Source: JALORV01 sp963769745
Lineage (GTDB): Bacteria > Pseudomonadota > Gammaproteobacteria > Burkholderiales > Burkholderiaceae_F
Length of the DNA stretch: 64,000 bases
Direction: 5' to 3'
NCBI GenBank assembly: GCA_963769745.1
Contig: CAVYNB010000025.1
Location: forward strand, 1-64,000
Shown here: piece after piece, positions 55,522 through 64,000 of the stretch
Layout of the letters: the number at the start of each line of letters is the position of its first letter
Numbering within the stretch: the first letter of the stretch is position 1
Made by a program: the position numbers and the translations under genes
The notes under the pieces: generated by a model
The model's database searches: none
Seen by the model: the letters and a program-made list of their open reading frames with translations, nothing else
What the model was told of the DNA's origin: nothing

Positions 55522-56308
55522 ATGACATCTCACCCTCGCGACCTGGAACGTCAATTCGCTCAAGGTCCGACTGAACCACCTGCTCGACTGGCTCGCGACG
55601 CACCGCGTCGACATTGTCTGCCTGCAGGAAACCAAGCTCATCGACGAGAACTTTCCGGTGGCCGCATTGGCGGACGCCGGCTACGACGCCGTCTTTACCG
55701 GCCAGAAGACCTACAACGGCGTGGCCGTGCTGACGCGACGGGCGACGATGCCCGCGGCCGTCGATGTTGTCACCGCGCTGCCCGGTTTCGAGGATCCGCA
55801 GAAGCGCCTGATCGCCGCGACGATCGGTCCGCTGCGCGTGGTCGGAGCCTACTTCCCCAATGGGCAGAGCGTCGGCAGTGAAAAGTACGACTACAAGCTG
55901 CGCTGGATCGCCGCATTGAATGCCTGGCTGCGCGACGACCTCGCGCGCCACCCGATGCTGGCACTCGCGGGCGATTTCAACATCGCCCCGGAGGAACGCG
56001 ATGTCCACGATCCGGCGGCCTGGGCCGGGCAGGTGCTCTTCTCGGAGCCCGAGAGACAGGCCTTCCGCGATCTGCTCGCACTCGGCTTCGTCGACAGCTT
56101 CCGCCTGTTCGAACAGCCCGAGCGCAGCTATACGTGGTGGGATTACCGGATGATGGCGTTCCGTCGCAAAATGGGCCTGCGCATCGACCACGTGCTGGTG
56201 TCGGCATCGCTGGCACCACACTGCACCGCCTGCAGCATCGATGTGGCACCCCGTCGGCTCGAACAGCCGAGCGACCACGCGCCGGTGATCGTGACACTCT
56301 CGGTCTGA
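55522..56308 (+). pseudogene. xthA: Exodeoxyribonuclease III (start frameshifted)
   Basis: Endonuclease/exonuclease/phosphatase-family enzyme of base-excision repair. The coding chain LTLATWNVNSLKVRLNHLLDWL is in frame with the rest (VDIVCLQETKL, then LALAGDFNIAPEERDVHDP, RIDHVLVS, and PSDHAPVIVTLSV). A stop lies just before this chain and no start codon exists in that frame before the WNVNS region. An ATG at 55522 is one frame away; dropping one T at about 55528 joins it to the chain as MTLTLATWNVNS, giving about 262 residues. All catalytic motifs are intact. Alternatives: a late internal start, giving a truncated protein. Confidence 0.82.
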
Positions 56309-56339
56309 CGCGTTCCGGGGGTGCCGTGCGCTCGCCAGA

Positions 56340-56951
56340 CTACGGCAGCAGCGCCACCCAGCCGATGATGCCGAGCTCGCGCAGTTCCATCAGCAGATGG
56401 ATCAGCGCCGGCAGGCCGATGAACCACAGCACACCACCCAGCGACTGCCGCAGCGTCTTGGGCCGCACTTCGTAGTGATCCGGCTCGGTCAGCAGGCCCC
56501 AGCTCGGGAAAAAGCGTGGCGTGCGGTCGCAGTAGTCGGTGTAGCTCGCACCGAACTTCTCACGCAGGAAAGCTTCCTCGCCATGGATGACGGACGGATA
56601 GACCGCCCAGAAGAACACGATCACGAACACTGTCAGCGTGATTGTTGCCGTCGAAAGCCCGATGCCGACGAGACCGACGAGAGAAAAGAAATACAACGGG
56701 TTGCGCGATATGACGTACGGTCCCGCCGTCACCAGCTGGGAGCTCTTGTATCCGCTCGAGTACACCAGGCACCAGATGCGACCGACCATGCCGGCGGCAG
56801 CGAGCATCAGGCCCACGAGGAACATCAGATCAGCCGCAATGGTGCCCTGCCAGCGGCTGCCGGTGAGCAGCACCGCTGCCGCAAACGCAAACCCGAAGAT
56901 TCGGGAAACACCGATGCGGTGCTCGGAGAAGACACGGGCAACAGCGGACAT
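56340..56951 (-). CDS. Isoprenylcysteine carboxyl methyltransferase (ICMT)-family membrane protein
   Basis: 203-residue integral membrane protein with four to five hydrophobic segments. The SAM-binding family block is YVISRNPLYFFSLVGLVGIG, with a later E-x-LR-x-FG motif (EEAFLREKFGASYTDYCDRTPRF). Bacterial members methylate unknown lipid or protein substrates. It is convergent with xthA. Confidence 0.85.
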   Translation of the reverse strand: MSAVARVFSEHRIGVSRIFGFAFAAAVLLTGSRWQGTIAADLMFLVGLMLAAAGMVGRIWCLVYSSGYKSSQLVTAGPYVISRNPLYFFSLVGLVGIGLSTATITLTVFVIVFFWAVYPSVIHGEEAFLREKFGASYTDYCDRTPRFFPSWGLLTEPDHYEVRPKTLRQSLGGVLWFIGLPALIHLLMELRELGIIGWVALLP

Positions 56952-57019
56952 GCAGAAGATTCCGAATGGCGAAACAGGCCGAATTATCCACCGGACCGCC
57001 GTGGCGAGGTTGCGCGCTG

Positions 57020-57598
57020 CTAAGGATTCGAGTCGATCGCCCTTTCCAGTTCGCGTCGCCGGCGATACGGCGCAACGACCTGTGTGTCGACCCAGCGCGT
57101 GAATTGACCGGCCGATCGATCGGTACGTCGGTCGAGCCAGGCCGCCAGGCCCTTTTCGGAGAAGCTGAGCACACCGGTCACCGGCAACTCGGTCAGGCCA
57201 TCGCGGCCGACGATGAGACGCACGCGCTCCGGATCGCGTGCATCGGGTTGTGTGCCGAGGACGTCGAACACGTCGCCAGCGGCGAACCAGATGTTCTCGC
57301 CGTCGAAAGTGACGCGGACGCGCCGGCCGTCAAACTCGTAGTGCTGGCCGTTCGGAACTCCCCAGGCTGCAGCGCCTTGCCATCGGATGTATGCACGCAG
57401 GCCACGATAGGCAGCCCACAGGGCCCAAAGCGCCCAGAACGGTGCGGCCAGCACGGCCCCGATGCCGATCGCCCCGCCGCGATAGTCGCCCAGCAGCAGA
57501 GCGCCGCCCACGGCGGCCCATGCAATCCAGAACACCCAACCCCAACGAACGGTTCGTTCGTCGGGATCCTGGGCCAGGAAAGAGAGGCGACGATCCAT
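57020..57598 (-). CDS. Membrane protein with BRO-N-like C-terminal domain
   Basis: 192-residue protein. Two hydrophobic segments near residues 20-38 and 42-65 (WVFWIAWAAVGGALLLG and IGIGAVLAAPFWALWALWAAY) anchor it. The C-terminal part reads FDGENIWFAAGDVFDVLGT, then VLSFSEKGLAAWLDRR and FTRWVDTQVVAPYRRRR. This resembles the BRO-N fold of phage antirepressors (WFVAKDV-x-ALG, then GL-x-L, then FKRWV-x-EVLP). The start ATG before DRRLSF gives a shorter product than the longest ORF. Function unknown. Confidence 0.6.
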   Translation of the reverse strand: MDRRLSFLAQDPDERTVRWGWVFWIAWAAVGGALLLGDYRGGAIGIGAVLAAPFWALWALWAAYRGLRAYIRWQGAAAWGVPNGQHYEFDGRRVRVTFDGENIWFAAGDVFDVLGTQPDARDPERVRLIVGRDGLTELPVTGVLSFSEKGLAAWLDRRTDRSAGQFTRWVDTQVVAPYRRRRELERAIDSNP

Positions 57599-57674
57599 GG
57601 CACTAGGGTAACCGAGGCCCGGGAGCACCCGTGCGGCACCGACCCGCGTTACCGAAGCATCGACGCTGCGACGC

Positions 57675-57977
57675 TTACTGCCGCGACTGTTCCTCGTCGA
57701 TCAGTTCACGCAGGCGGCGCCGCTCCCAGTCACGGGCGACACCGTGGAGCCCGAAGACGCTCAACGCGTGCACGGCAATCCCGATGCCCCAGCCGAAGGC
57801 CGGCCAGTAGAACCACCAGGGCGCGCCGGTGCGGGTATTGAGGAAGAACAGAAAGGCGATCACCACCGCATACACCGTCAGGTGGATGTAAAAGCCCTTT
57901 TCCGCCGCCAGGCGTCGCTCGGCGCGCACGACAGCCGCGTCGCCCGCATTGCCGGAATCTTCCCGCGAACTCGTCAC
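57675..57977 (-). CDS. 2TM-domain protein
   Basis: 100-residue protein with two hydrophobic helices (GFYIHLTVYAVVIAFLFFLN and FYWPAFGWGIGIAVHALSVF) and charged ends, the 2TM-domain pattern. GTG start overlaps the stop of the RND pump gene (GTGA). Cotranscribed with the pump; role unknown. Confidence 0.85.
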   Translation of the reverse strand: MTSSREDSGNAGDAAVVRAERRLAAEKGFYIHLTVYAVVIAFLFFLNTRTGAPWWFYWPAFGWGIGIAVHALSVFGLHGVARDWERRRLRELIDEEQSRQ

Positions 57978-60900
57978 GCCTTGTCCGCCGGCTGGTGCGC
58001 AAGTACCGCCGCCCCTTTGCGCCGGTTCTTGAGCCGGCGCTCGAAGGCATCGATATACGTGTAGATCACCGGCACGACGACCAGCGTCAGCAACGTTGAT
58101 GTGATCACGCCTCCGATGATGGCGCGACCCATCGGTGCCTGCTGCTCGGCGCCTTCTCCGAGCCCGATCGCCAGCGGCAGCATGCCGAAGATCATTGCCG
58201 CCGTCGTCATCAGGATCGGCCGCAGGCGGACCTGGCCGGCCGCGAGCAAGGCCGCATGCCGGTCCAGGCCCTCGCGCTGCCCACGATTGGCAAAGTCCAC
58301 CAGCAGGATCGCATTCTTCGTCACCAGGCCCATGAGGAACACGATGCCGATCATCGAGAAAATGTTGAGCGTCGTCCCGGTGACGAGCAGCGCCAGCATC
58401 ACGCCGACGATCGACAGCGGTAGCGACGCCATGATCGCGACCGGGTGAAAGAAGCTGCCGAACTGCGAAGCCAGGACCAGGTAGATGAAGATCACCGCCA
58501 GCAACAATGCACCGATGATGGCCGCGTTGATCTCCTGCTGCTCGCGGATCTGTCCGCCGACATCGAAACGCAGACCCGGCGGCAACTCGTAGGTCTTGAC
58601 GAGCGCCTGGACCTCCTGGCCCGCATCGCCCGCCGGCCGGCCCTGCACGTTGGCGAAAAGCGCCACGCGCCGCTGCAGGTCCTGGCGACGGATGTTCTCG
58701 GGGTTGAAGGTCCGCGCCAGCGTCGCGATGGACCGCAGCGGAATCACTTCCGGCGAGCCGTCAGTCAGTTGGCGGCCGGTCGCGATGTTGAGATTCGCGA
58801 TGTCGTCGACGATCGTGCGATTCGCCTGCGGCAATTGCGTGATCACTTCGTAGTTCTGACCGTCCGGCGCCAGCCAGTAGCCGGAATTCTCGCCACCGAC
58901 CATCGCGCGCAGCGTCGTGCCAAGTTGGGCATGCGTGATGCCGTACTCGGCAGCCAGTTCCGGCTTCAGGCGCACCGAAAGCGCCGGCGTGCCCTCCTTG
59001 ACCGAAATCTCGACGTCCGTCACGCCGCGGATCTGCTGCACCTTGGCCTTCAGATCCGCGATGACGCGATTCATCTCGGCGTCGTTGTTGCCGAGAAGCG
59101 CGACGTAGATCGGCGTGTTCCAGCCGACCTTGAGGTCGACTCCCGGAATGGTGGCCACGCGCTTGCGGATCGCCTGTTCGAGCTGCTGCTGCGAGCGCGC
59201 ACGTTCGTTGCGGGGAACGAGCTTGAGATTCAGCGTCGCCGTGTTGCGCGTGCCGTCGATGCCGATCCCGGTGTCGACCGCATCGATCTCCTTGAACTCG
59301 CGCAAGGCCTCTTCGACCCGCTTGACGCGCTCGTTCGCATATTCAAGGCTGGATCCGACCGGCATCGTCAGCCGCACGGACGTGTAGCTCTGGTCCGCCT
59401 CCGGCATCATTTCGGTGCCGACCATGCCGGCGATCGGAATGCTCACCAGGAAGCTCAGCGCAGCAATCGCCAGCGTGGACTTGCGATGCGCGAGCGCCCA
59501 GCGCAGCAGACGATCGTAGATGGCGTGCACCTTGTCGATGCCGCGCTCGAAGGCGCGCAGGATCGGCCCCACGACCGGCAAGCCACGCGCGCCTTCCGGC
59601 GGGTCACGCCAGATGGCCGAGAGCATCGGGTCGAGCGTGAAGCTCACGAACAGCGACACCAGGACCGCGGCCGCGACCGTGATCCCGAACGGATAGAAGA
59701 ACTTGCCGATGATGCCGCTCATGAAGGCGATCGGCACGAACACCGCGACGATCGACAGCGTCGTCGCCAGCACGGCCAGGCCGATCTCGTCGGTACCTTC
59801 GCGCGCGGCCGTGTAGTGGTCCTTGCCCATGTGGATGTGACGCACGATGTTCTCGCGCACCACGATCGCATCATCGATCAGCAGTCCTATGCACAGCGAC
59901 AGCGCCATCAGCGTCATGTAGTTCAGCGTGAATCCGAGCGCGTAAATGACGATGAACGTGGCGATCACGGAGATCGGCAGTGTCAGTCCGGTGATGACGG
60001 TGCTGCGCCAGGATCCCAGGAACAGGAAGACGATGATCACCGTCAGCAATGCGCCCTCGATGATCGTCGTCTTCACGTTGCTGACCGATTGGTCGACGAA
60101 GTCGGCCATCGCCCACATGAACTTCAGCTCCATGCCCGCGGGAAGCTGCTTGCGGATGGTCTCGGCCGCGTACTTCAGCTCGCGTCCCACCTCGACAATG
60201 TTGGCGTCCTGCGCCTTGAACACCGACACGCCTATGGCCGGCTGGCCGTTGACGCGTGATAGCGACTGCCGATCGCGCTCGGCGTCGACCACCGTCGCGA
60301 CCTGTGAAAGGAGGATCGGAACACCGCTCTTGCGGGCGACGATGATGCGTTCGAACTGCTCCGGCGACGTCAACCTGCCATCGACGCGGATGATCGATTC
60401 CGAGGTTTCATTGTGAATGGTGCCGACCGGCACCGACACGTTGGCCGTGCGCAGCGCCTGCACCACTGTATCGACCGACAGGCCGAACGCTGTCAGCTTG
60501 GCCGGATCGACGCGAACCTGGATCTGGCGCGTGACGTTGCCGCCGAGATCGACGCGTCCGACGCCCTTCACACGTTCGAAGCCCTTCTGCACCACCTGCT
60601 CGGCAAGCAAGGTCAGCTCGCGCGAGGACTTGCCGCTGCCGATCAATGCGAAGGAGGCGACCGGCTGGTCGTTCTCGCCCCCGGCGCGCTGGACCACCGG
60701 ATCCTTCGCATCACGCGGGAAGGTCGCGCGAATCTGCGCAAGCTTGTCGCGCACCTCCTGGATCGCGCGATCCATGTCCACTTCGTAGCGGAACTCGACC
60801 CACGTCAGCGAACGACCTTCGTCGGAGCGCGACAGGATGCGCTTGACGCCGGCGACCGTGTTCGCGGCGTTCTCGATGGGCTTGGCAAGATCGTTTTCGA

Positions 60901-61075
60901 CCTGCTCCGGCGACGCCCCGGGATAGTTGACCCAGATCTGAACGCCCGGCGGGCTGACGTCGGGCATCGGCTCGACGCCGAGGCGCGCGTAGGAAAAGAG
61001 CCCCAGCACCGTGAGGCCCACCATCACCATGGTCGCGAAGACCGGATGGTTGATTGAAACTCGCGTCATCCACAT
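57974..61075 (-). CDS. RND efflux pump, inner-membrane permease (HAE1 family)
   Basis: 1033-residue proton-driven exporter. The N-terminus (TRVSINHPVFATMVMVG) and periplasmic block YPGASPEQVENDL are typical, and the transmembrane relay segment includes LALSLCIGLLIDDAIVVREN with its proton-relay acidic pair. Later, QAPMGRAIIGGVITSTLLTL closes the second half. It is preceded by its adaptor gene. Partner outer-membrane channel not seen. Substrates unknown; could export drugs, solvents or lipids. Confidence 0.95.
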   Translation of the reverse strand: MWMTRVSINHPVFATMVMVGLTVLGLFSYARLGVEPMPDVSPPGVQIWVNYPGASPEQVENDLAKPIENAANTVAGVKRILSRSDEGRSLTWVEFRYEVDMDRAIQEVRDKLAQIRATFPRDAKDPVVQRAGGENDQPVASFALIGSGKSSRELTLLAEQVVQKGFERVKGVGRVDLGGNVTRQIQVRVDPAKLTAFGLSVDTVVQALRTANVSVPVGTIHNETSESIIRVDGRLTSPEQFERIIVARKSGVPILLSQVATVVDAERDRQSLSRVNGQPAIGVSVFKAQDANIVEVGRELKYAAETIRKQLPAGMELKFMWAMADFVDQSVSNVKTTIIEGALLTVIIVFLFLGSWRSTVITGLTLPISVIATFIVIYALGFTLNYMTLMALSLCIGLLIDDAIVVRENIVRHIHMGKDHYTAAREGTDEIGLAVLATTLSIVAVFVPIAFMSGIIGKFFYPFGITVAAAVLVSLFVSFTLDPMLSAIWRDPPEGARGLPVVGPILRAFERGIDKVHAIYDRLLRWALAHRKSTLAIAALSFLVSIPIAGMVGTEMMPEADQSYTSVRLTMPVGSSLEYANERVKRVEEALREFKEIDAVDTGIGIDGTRNTATLNLKLVPRNERARSQQQLEQAIRKRVATIPGVDLKVGWNTPIYVALLGNNDAEMNRVIADLKAKVQQIRGVTDVEISVKEGTPALSVRLKPELAAEYGITHAQLGTTLRAMVGGENSGYWLAPDGQNYEVITQLPQANRTIVDDIANLNIATGRQLTDGSPEVIPLRSIATLARTFNPENIRRQDLQRRVALFANVQGRPAGDAGQEVQALVKTYELPPGLRFDVGGQIREQQEINAAIIGALLLAVIFIYLVLASQFGSFFHPVAIMASLPLSIVGVMLALLVTGTTLNIFSMIGIVFLMGLVTKNAILLVDFANRGQREGLDRHAALLAAGQVRLRPILMTTAAMIFGMLPLAIGLGEGAEQQAPMGRAIIGGVITSTLLTLVVVPVIYTYIDAFERRLKNRRKGAAVLAHQPADKA

Positions 61076-61142
61076 GTGTGCATTCCTCCCGAACGCGGGG
61101 CGAAGCGGCCTGGCAGGCGCCTCACTCCGGCTGCGCCCGTGT

Positions 61143-62330
61143 TCAGTTCGAAGCCGGCGACCCGCTCGTCGTCGCGCGTCGGTCGGCGACCTTTGATTCG
61201 CCCGGCAGGCCGACGACCTTCGCGGCCAGTCCGTCCTTCAGGTTGTCGAACTTGGTCGCGAGGACAACATCCGACGCAGCCAGCCCCGACGTGATTTCGA
61301 CCAGTTGAGCGCGTTCGTCACGTCGGCCCGTCGCGATGTTGCGGCGTACCAGCTTGCCGTCGGCTATCACCCAGACGTAACTTTGCTGGCCGTCGGACCG
61401 CACCGCGGACATCGGCAAGGACGCCGCCTCGGTTTCCGGCATCGTCGTCAGCAGCACGCGCGCAAACATGCCCGCCTTCAGCAGCGACTCCTCATTGGGC
61501 AGCGAGACGTAGATGTTGACGGTCCGCGTGCCCGTTTCGGTGCTGGGATTGATGCGTTCGACGCGTCCGGCAAAACGACGACCGTTCATGCCTTCGATAT
61601 CGACCTGCGCCGGCATGCCTTTCCTGATCTGCGGGACGTCGGACACCGGCACCTGGGCCTGGACTTCCAGCTCTGCCAGATCGACGATGGCCATCAGCGG
61701 GGCATCGAACGCGAGCTTCTCGCCCGGCTGCACGTGGCGCTTCGCGACGATGCCGGAAATGGGAGCGCGCACCACCGAGTCGCTCATCATGATCTGTGTC
61801 TGCTCGAGCTGCGCTTGCGACGCCGCCACCGTGGCCAACTGGGCCTGATGAGCGGAATCCGCGGTATCGAACGCGTTCTGCGAAATAAAGTTCTGCTTGA
61901 CCAGCTGAGCATTGGACTGGCGCGTGCGCTCGGTGGTGGCCAGCTGGGCCTTGGCCGATGCCAAGGTGGCGGTGCGTTCGGCCAGCTGGGCACGAAGCTG
62001 CGCGGTGTCGAATTCGGCCACCACCTGGCCGGCGCTCACCTTGTCGCCCTCGCGGACCAACACGCGCTTGACCTCCGCCGACAGCTTCGAGCGCACCGTG
62101 GCCTGCGACACGGCCAGCACGCTGCCAGGCACCGCGAGTTCCACCGAAAGCCGCTTCGGTTGCAGGGTCACTACGTCAGCCTGAGCGAATTCCAGTGCCG
62201 GGCGATCATCCTTCTTCGCCGCATCCTGGGCCGGCTTGGATTGCCGCGAGGCGATGACGGCTCCCCCGCCCCCCGCTATTGCCAGCACCAGCAGCCCGAC
62301 CACCCACACAAGCTTTGCGCGTTTCGTCAT
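61143..62330 (-). CDS. RND efflux periplasmic adaptor (membrane fusion protein)
   Basis: 395-residue MdtA/AcrA-like adaptor. An N-terminal signal-anchor (LVWVVGLLVLAIAGGGGAVI) is followed by barrel-sandwich halves VRSKLSAEVKRVLVREGDKVSAG and VVRAPISGIVAKRHVQPGE, with a coiled-coil hairpin between them. The start with a GGGGGA ribosome-binding site (ATG before TKRAKL) was preferred. Operon with the RND permease (67 bases between). Confidence 0.93.
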   Translation of the reverse strand: MTKRAKLVWVVGLLVLAIAGGGGAVIASRQSKPAQDAAKKDDRPALEFAQADVVTLQPKRLSVELAVPGSVLAVSQATVRSKLSAEVKRVLVREGDKVSAGQVVAEFDTAQLRAQLAERTATLASAKAQLATTERTRQSNAQLVKQNFISQNAFDTADSAHQAQLATVAASQAQLEQTQIMMSDSVVRAPISGIVAKRHVQPGEKLAFDAPLMAIVDLAELEVQAQVPVSDVPQIRKGMPAQVDIEGMNGRRFAGRVERINPSTETGTRTVNIYVSLPNEESLLKAGMFARVLLTTMPETEAASLPMSAVRSDGQQSYVWVIADGKLVRRNIATGRRDERAQLVEITSGLAASDVVLATKFDNLKDGLAAKVVGLPGESKVADRRATTSGSPASN

Positions 62331-62562
62331 CGATTCCCCCAGGACGGCCACGGCACCGGATTGGCGCCAGAAGTGTGCGCAGGTTCGTGACCCGCGGGCC
62401 GTGTCTTATCGTGGGAGCGGATTATCCGCAACCGCCCCGGATTGTCGCCGTTGGTGCGACGAATTGCAGGCAGCCGCGACGAAACGCAGTAAAAGTGGAC
62501 GGAGGGCCCGCCGCTCTGCGGTCCGGAAATCGGCCACTTACTGTCCGGATTGATTCAGCCCG

Positions 62563-64000
62563 TCAGTCTTCCAGCTGCAGTTCCTGGATCTTGCGGGTGA
62601 TCGTGTTGCGTCCGACACCGAGACGGGTGGCGGCGTCGATGCGGCGTCCGTGGGTGTGCCGAAGTGCCGTTCGAATGACGGCCGCCTCGAAGTCGCGCGC
62701 CAGCGTATCCATGACATCGGGCACACCGGACTGCAGCCGGCGTTCGACCTCGGCAATCAGCGAGGACGTCCAGTCGCCTCCGGCGGTGGATGCCACCGCC
62801 ACCGGAACTGTTGTGGCGGCCTCTGTCCGGTCCGATCTCACGGCAGGCACCGCCATCAGTTCCTGCCGCATTTCCAGCGGTAGGTCCTCAACCTTGACCA
62901 CCTGGGCCGGTGCGAGGACCGTCAGCCAGTGGCACAGGTTTTCGAGCTGTCGTACGTTGCCGGGAAACGGCAGCTGGCTGATGAAGCGCGTCGCCTCCTC
63001 GGACAGCCGTTTCGGCTCGACCCCCAGCTCCTGTGCACTCTTGACGAGGAAGTGCCGGGTCAGCAGCGGAATGTCTTCGCTGCGTTCGCGCAGCGCCGGC
63101 AGGCGCAGCCGGATGACGTTCAGTCGATGGTAGAGATCCTCGCGGAACAGACCCTGCCGAACGCGCTCCTCGAGATTCTGATGGGTGGCTGCGATCACGC
63201 GCACGTCGGCCTTGATCGGCTGGTGTCCGCCGACGCGATAGTAAAAACCGTCGGACAGCACGCGCAGCAGGCGTGTCTGCAGTTCCGCCGGCATGTCGCC
63301 GATCTCGTCGAGGAACAGTGTTCCTCCTTCGGCCTGTTCGAAGCGGCCACGGCGCATCGCCTGCGCACCCGTGAATGCGCCACGTTCATGGCCGAACAAC
63401 TCGCTTTCCAGCAGGTCGCGCGGAATCGCTGCCATGTTGAGCGCAATGAAGGGAGCCGCCACGCGCGGGCTGTGCTTGTGCAGGGCACGCGCGACGACTT
63501 CCTTGCCGCTGCCGGACTCGCCGGTGAGCAGCACGGTCACGTTCGACTGGCTGAGGCGGCCGATGGCCCGGAATACGTCCTGCATCGCGGGTGCCTGGCC
63601 GAGGATCTCGGGTACTTCGCCCAGGGCTTCGTCGGCGCTGGATTCGCGCACGCTCTCGTCCACTGCACGGCGGATCAGTTCGACCGCCTTGTCCACATCG
63701 AACGGCTTGGGCAGGTACTCGAATGCGCCGCCCTGGAATGCCGACACCGCACTTTCGAGGTCCGAGAACGCGGTCATCACGATCACCGGCAGCGCCGGGT
63801 GCCGACGCTTGACTGCACGTAACAGCTCGATGCCACTCATCCCGGGCATGCGTATGTCCGAAATCAGCACCTGCGGGCTGTCGTGCTCGAGTTCGTTCAG
63901 CACGTCCTGGGCCACGCCGAAGGCCTTGCACGGCAGGTTTTCGCGCGCCAGCGCCTTTTCCAGCACCCAGCGGATCGAGCGATCGTCGTCGACGATCCAG
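62563..64000 (-). CDS. ntrC: Nitrogen regulation response regulator NtrC (partial)
   Basis: Sigma-54 activator of nitrogen-assimilation genes; the start lies beyond the right edge. The receiver retains DDDR and phospho-Asp region ISDIRMPGMSG. The AAA+ domain has Walker A GESGSGKE, GAFTGA (sigma-54 contact), and Walker B LFLDEIG. The C-terminal Fis-type helix-turn-helix ends in ATRLGVGRNTITRKIQEL. The N-terminal part visible begins IVDDDRSIRWVLEKAL. The usual upstream neighbour ntrB would be outside the window. Confidence 0.95.
   Translation of the reverse strand, partial: WIVDDDRSIRWVLEKALARENLPCKAFGVAQDVLNELEHDSPQVLISDIRMPGMSGIELLRAVKRRHPALPVIVMTAFSDLESAVSAFQGGAFEYLPKPFDVDKAVELIRRAVDESVRESSADEALGEVPEILGQAPAMQDVFRAIGRLSQSNVTVLLTGESGSGKEVVARALHKHSPRVAAPFIALNMAAIPRDLLESELFGHERGAFTGAQAMRRGRFEQAEGGTLFLDEIGDMPAELQTRLLRVLSDGFYYRVGGHQPIKADVRVIAATHQNLEERVRQGLFREDLYHRLNVIRLRLPALRERSEDIPLLTRHFLVKSAQELGVEPKRLSEEATRFISQLPFPGNVRQLENLCHWLTVLAPAQVVKVEDLPLEMRQELMAVPAVRSDRTEAATTVPVAVASTAGGDWTSSLIAEVERRLQSGVPDVMDTLARDFEAAVIRTALRHTHGRRIDAATRLGVGRNTITRKIQELQLED

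Noticed and set aside
58445..60259. 604-codon plus-strand ORF opposite the RND permease
   Set aside because: Shadow frame with no recognisable domain; the minus-strand pump is unequivocal.

Overview
The window is GC-rich, densely coded bacterial chromosome. It most resembles a betaproteobacterium of the Burkholderiales/Rhodocyclales type. The evidence is a DUF2863 protein, a beta-proteobacterial proteasome homologue (BPH), PHA phasins with a PhaD-like regulator, a lipoyl-domain-bearing dihydrolipoyl dehydrogenase, an argA-yggX pair, and the order aceE-aceF-lpdA with a divergent FixL/FixJ-type pair. No rRNA, tRNA, CRISPR array, insertion sequence or prophage was seen.

Layout. 1-7.6 kb: four tandem paralogous family-5 solute-binding proteins (the first cut by the window edge), three of them with visible Tat signals, followed by an overlapping membrane-anchored hydrolase; no permease is present. 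7.7-13.3 kb: a lipid/PHA-storage neighbourhood holding a two-domain alcohol-forming fatty acyl-CoA reductase, a PhaF/PhaI-type phasin, a patatin-like lipase, a PhaD-like TetR regulator and a TPR-like protein. 13.3-18.5 kb: the glyoxylate shunt (aceB, aceA) with a frameshifted HAD dehalogenase and an orphan ParA. 18.7-25 kb: rraA and an MFS transporter, a 5'-nucleotidase, DUF2863 and a cyclopropane fatty acid synthase. 25-29.1 kb: a tightly overlapping five-gene minus-strand operon (deacetylase, EamA exporter, thioesterase, nitroreductase, tartrate/D-malate dehydrogenase). 29.3-30.3 kb: phaP with a good promoter, a candidate operator and a structured 3' region that ends in a strong terminator.

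30.3-41 kb: a CinA-like protein preceded by a 35-codon ORF, a lipoprotein, a GlsB-type membrane protein, hrpA (split by a frameshift), argA-yggX, and DUF2459, rpiA and a G8-domain protein. 41-51.3 kb: the pyruvate dehydrogenase operon with BPH inserted between aceF and lpdA, and a divergent PAS histidine kinase/response regulator pair. 51.4-57 kb: folD, prlC, two tandem DUF4124-glutaredoxin paralogues (the first broken), xthA (frameshifted at its start) and an ICMT-like methyltransferase. 57-64 kb: a membrane protein with a BRO-N-like tail, a 2TM protein, an RND efflux pump and the C-terminal part of ntrC.

Together the genes suggest a heterotroph that takes up peptide-like solutes, stores carbon as PHA and perhaps wax or fatty alcohol, and grows on acetate or fatty acids through the glyoxylate shunt. 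At least four genes carry apparent single-base indels (HAD, hrpA, one DUF4124 gene twice, xthA). That is more than expected for intact genes and points either to consensus errors in the sequence or to real decay. Most single-gene calls are conventional. The most unusual items are BPH inside the PDH operon, the four-copy Tat-exported binding-protein array, the Marinobacter-type acyl-CoA reductase in a PHA neighbourhood, the transmembrane BRO-N-like protein, the candidate sRNA after phaP, and two small genes of 49 and 35 codons.
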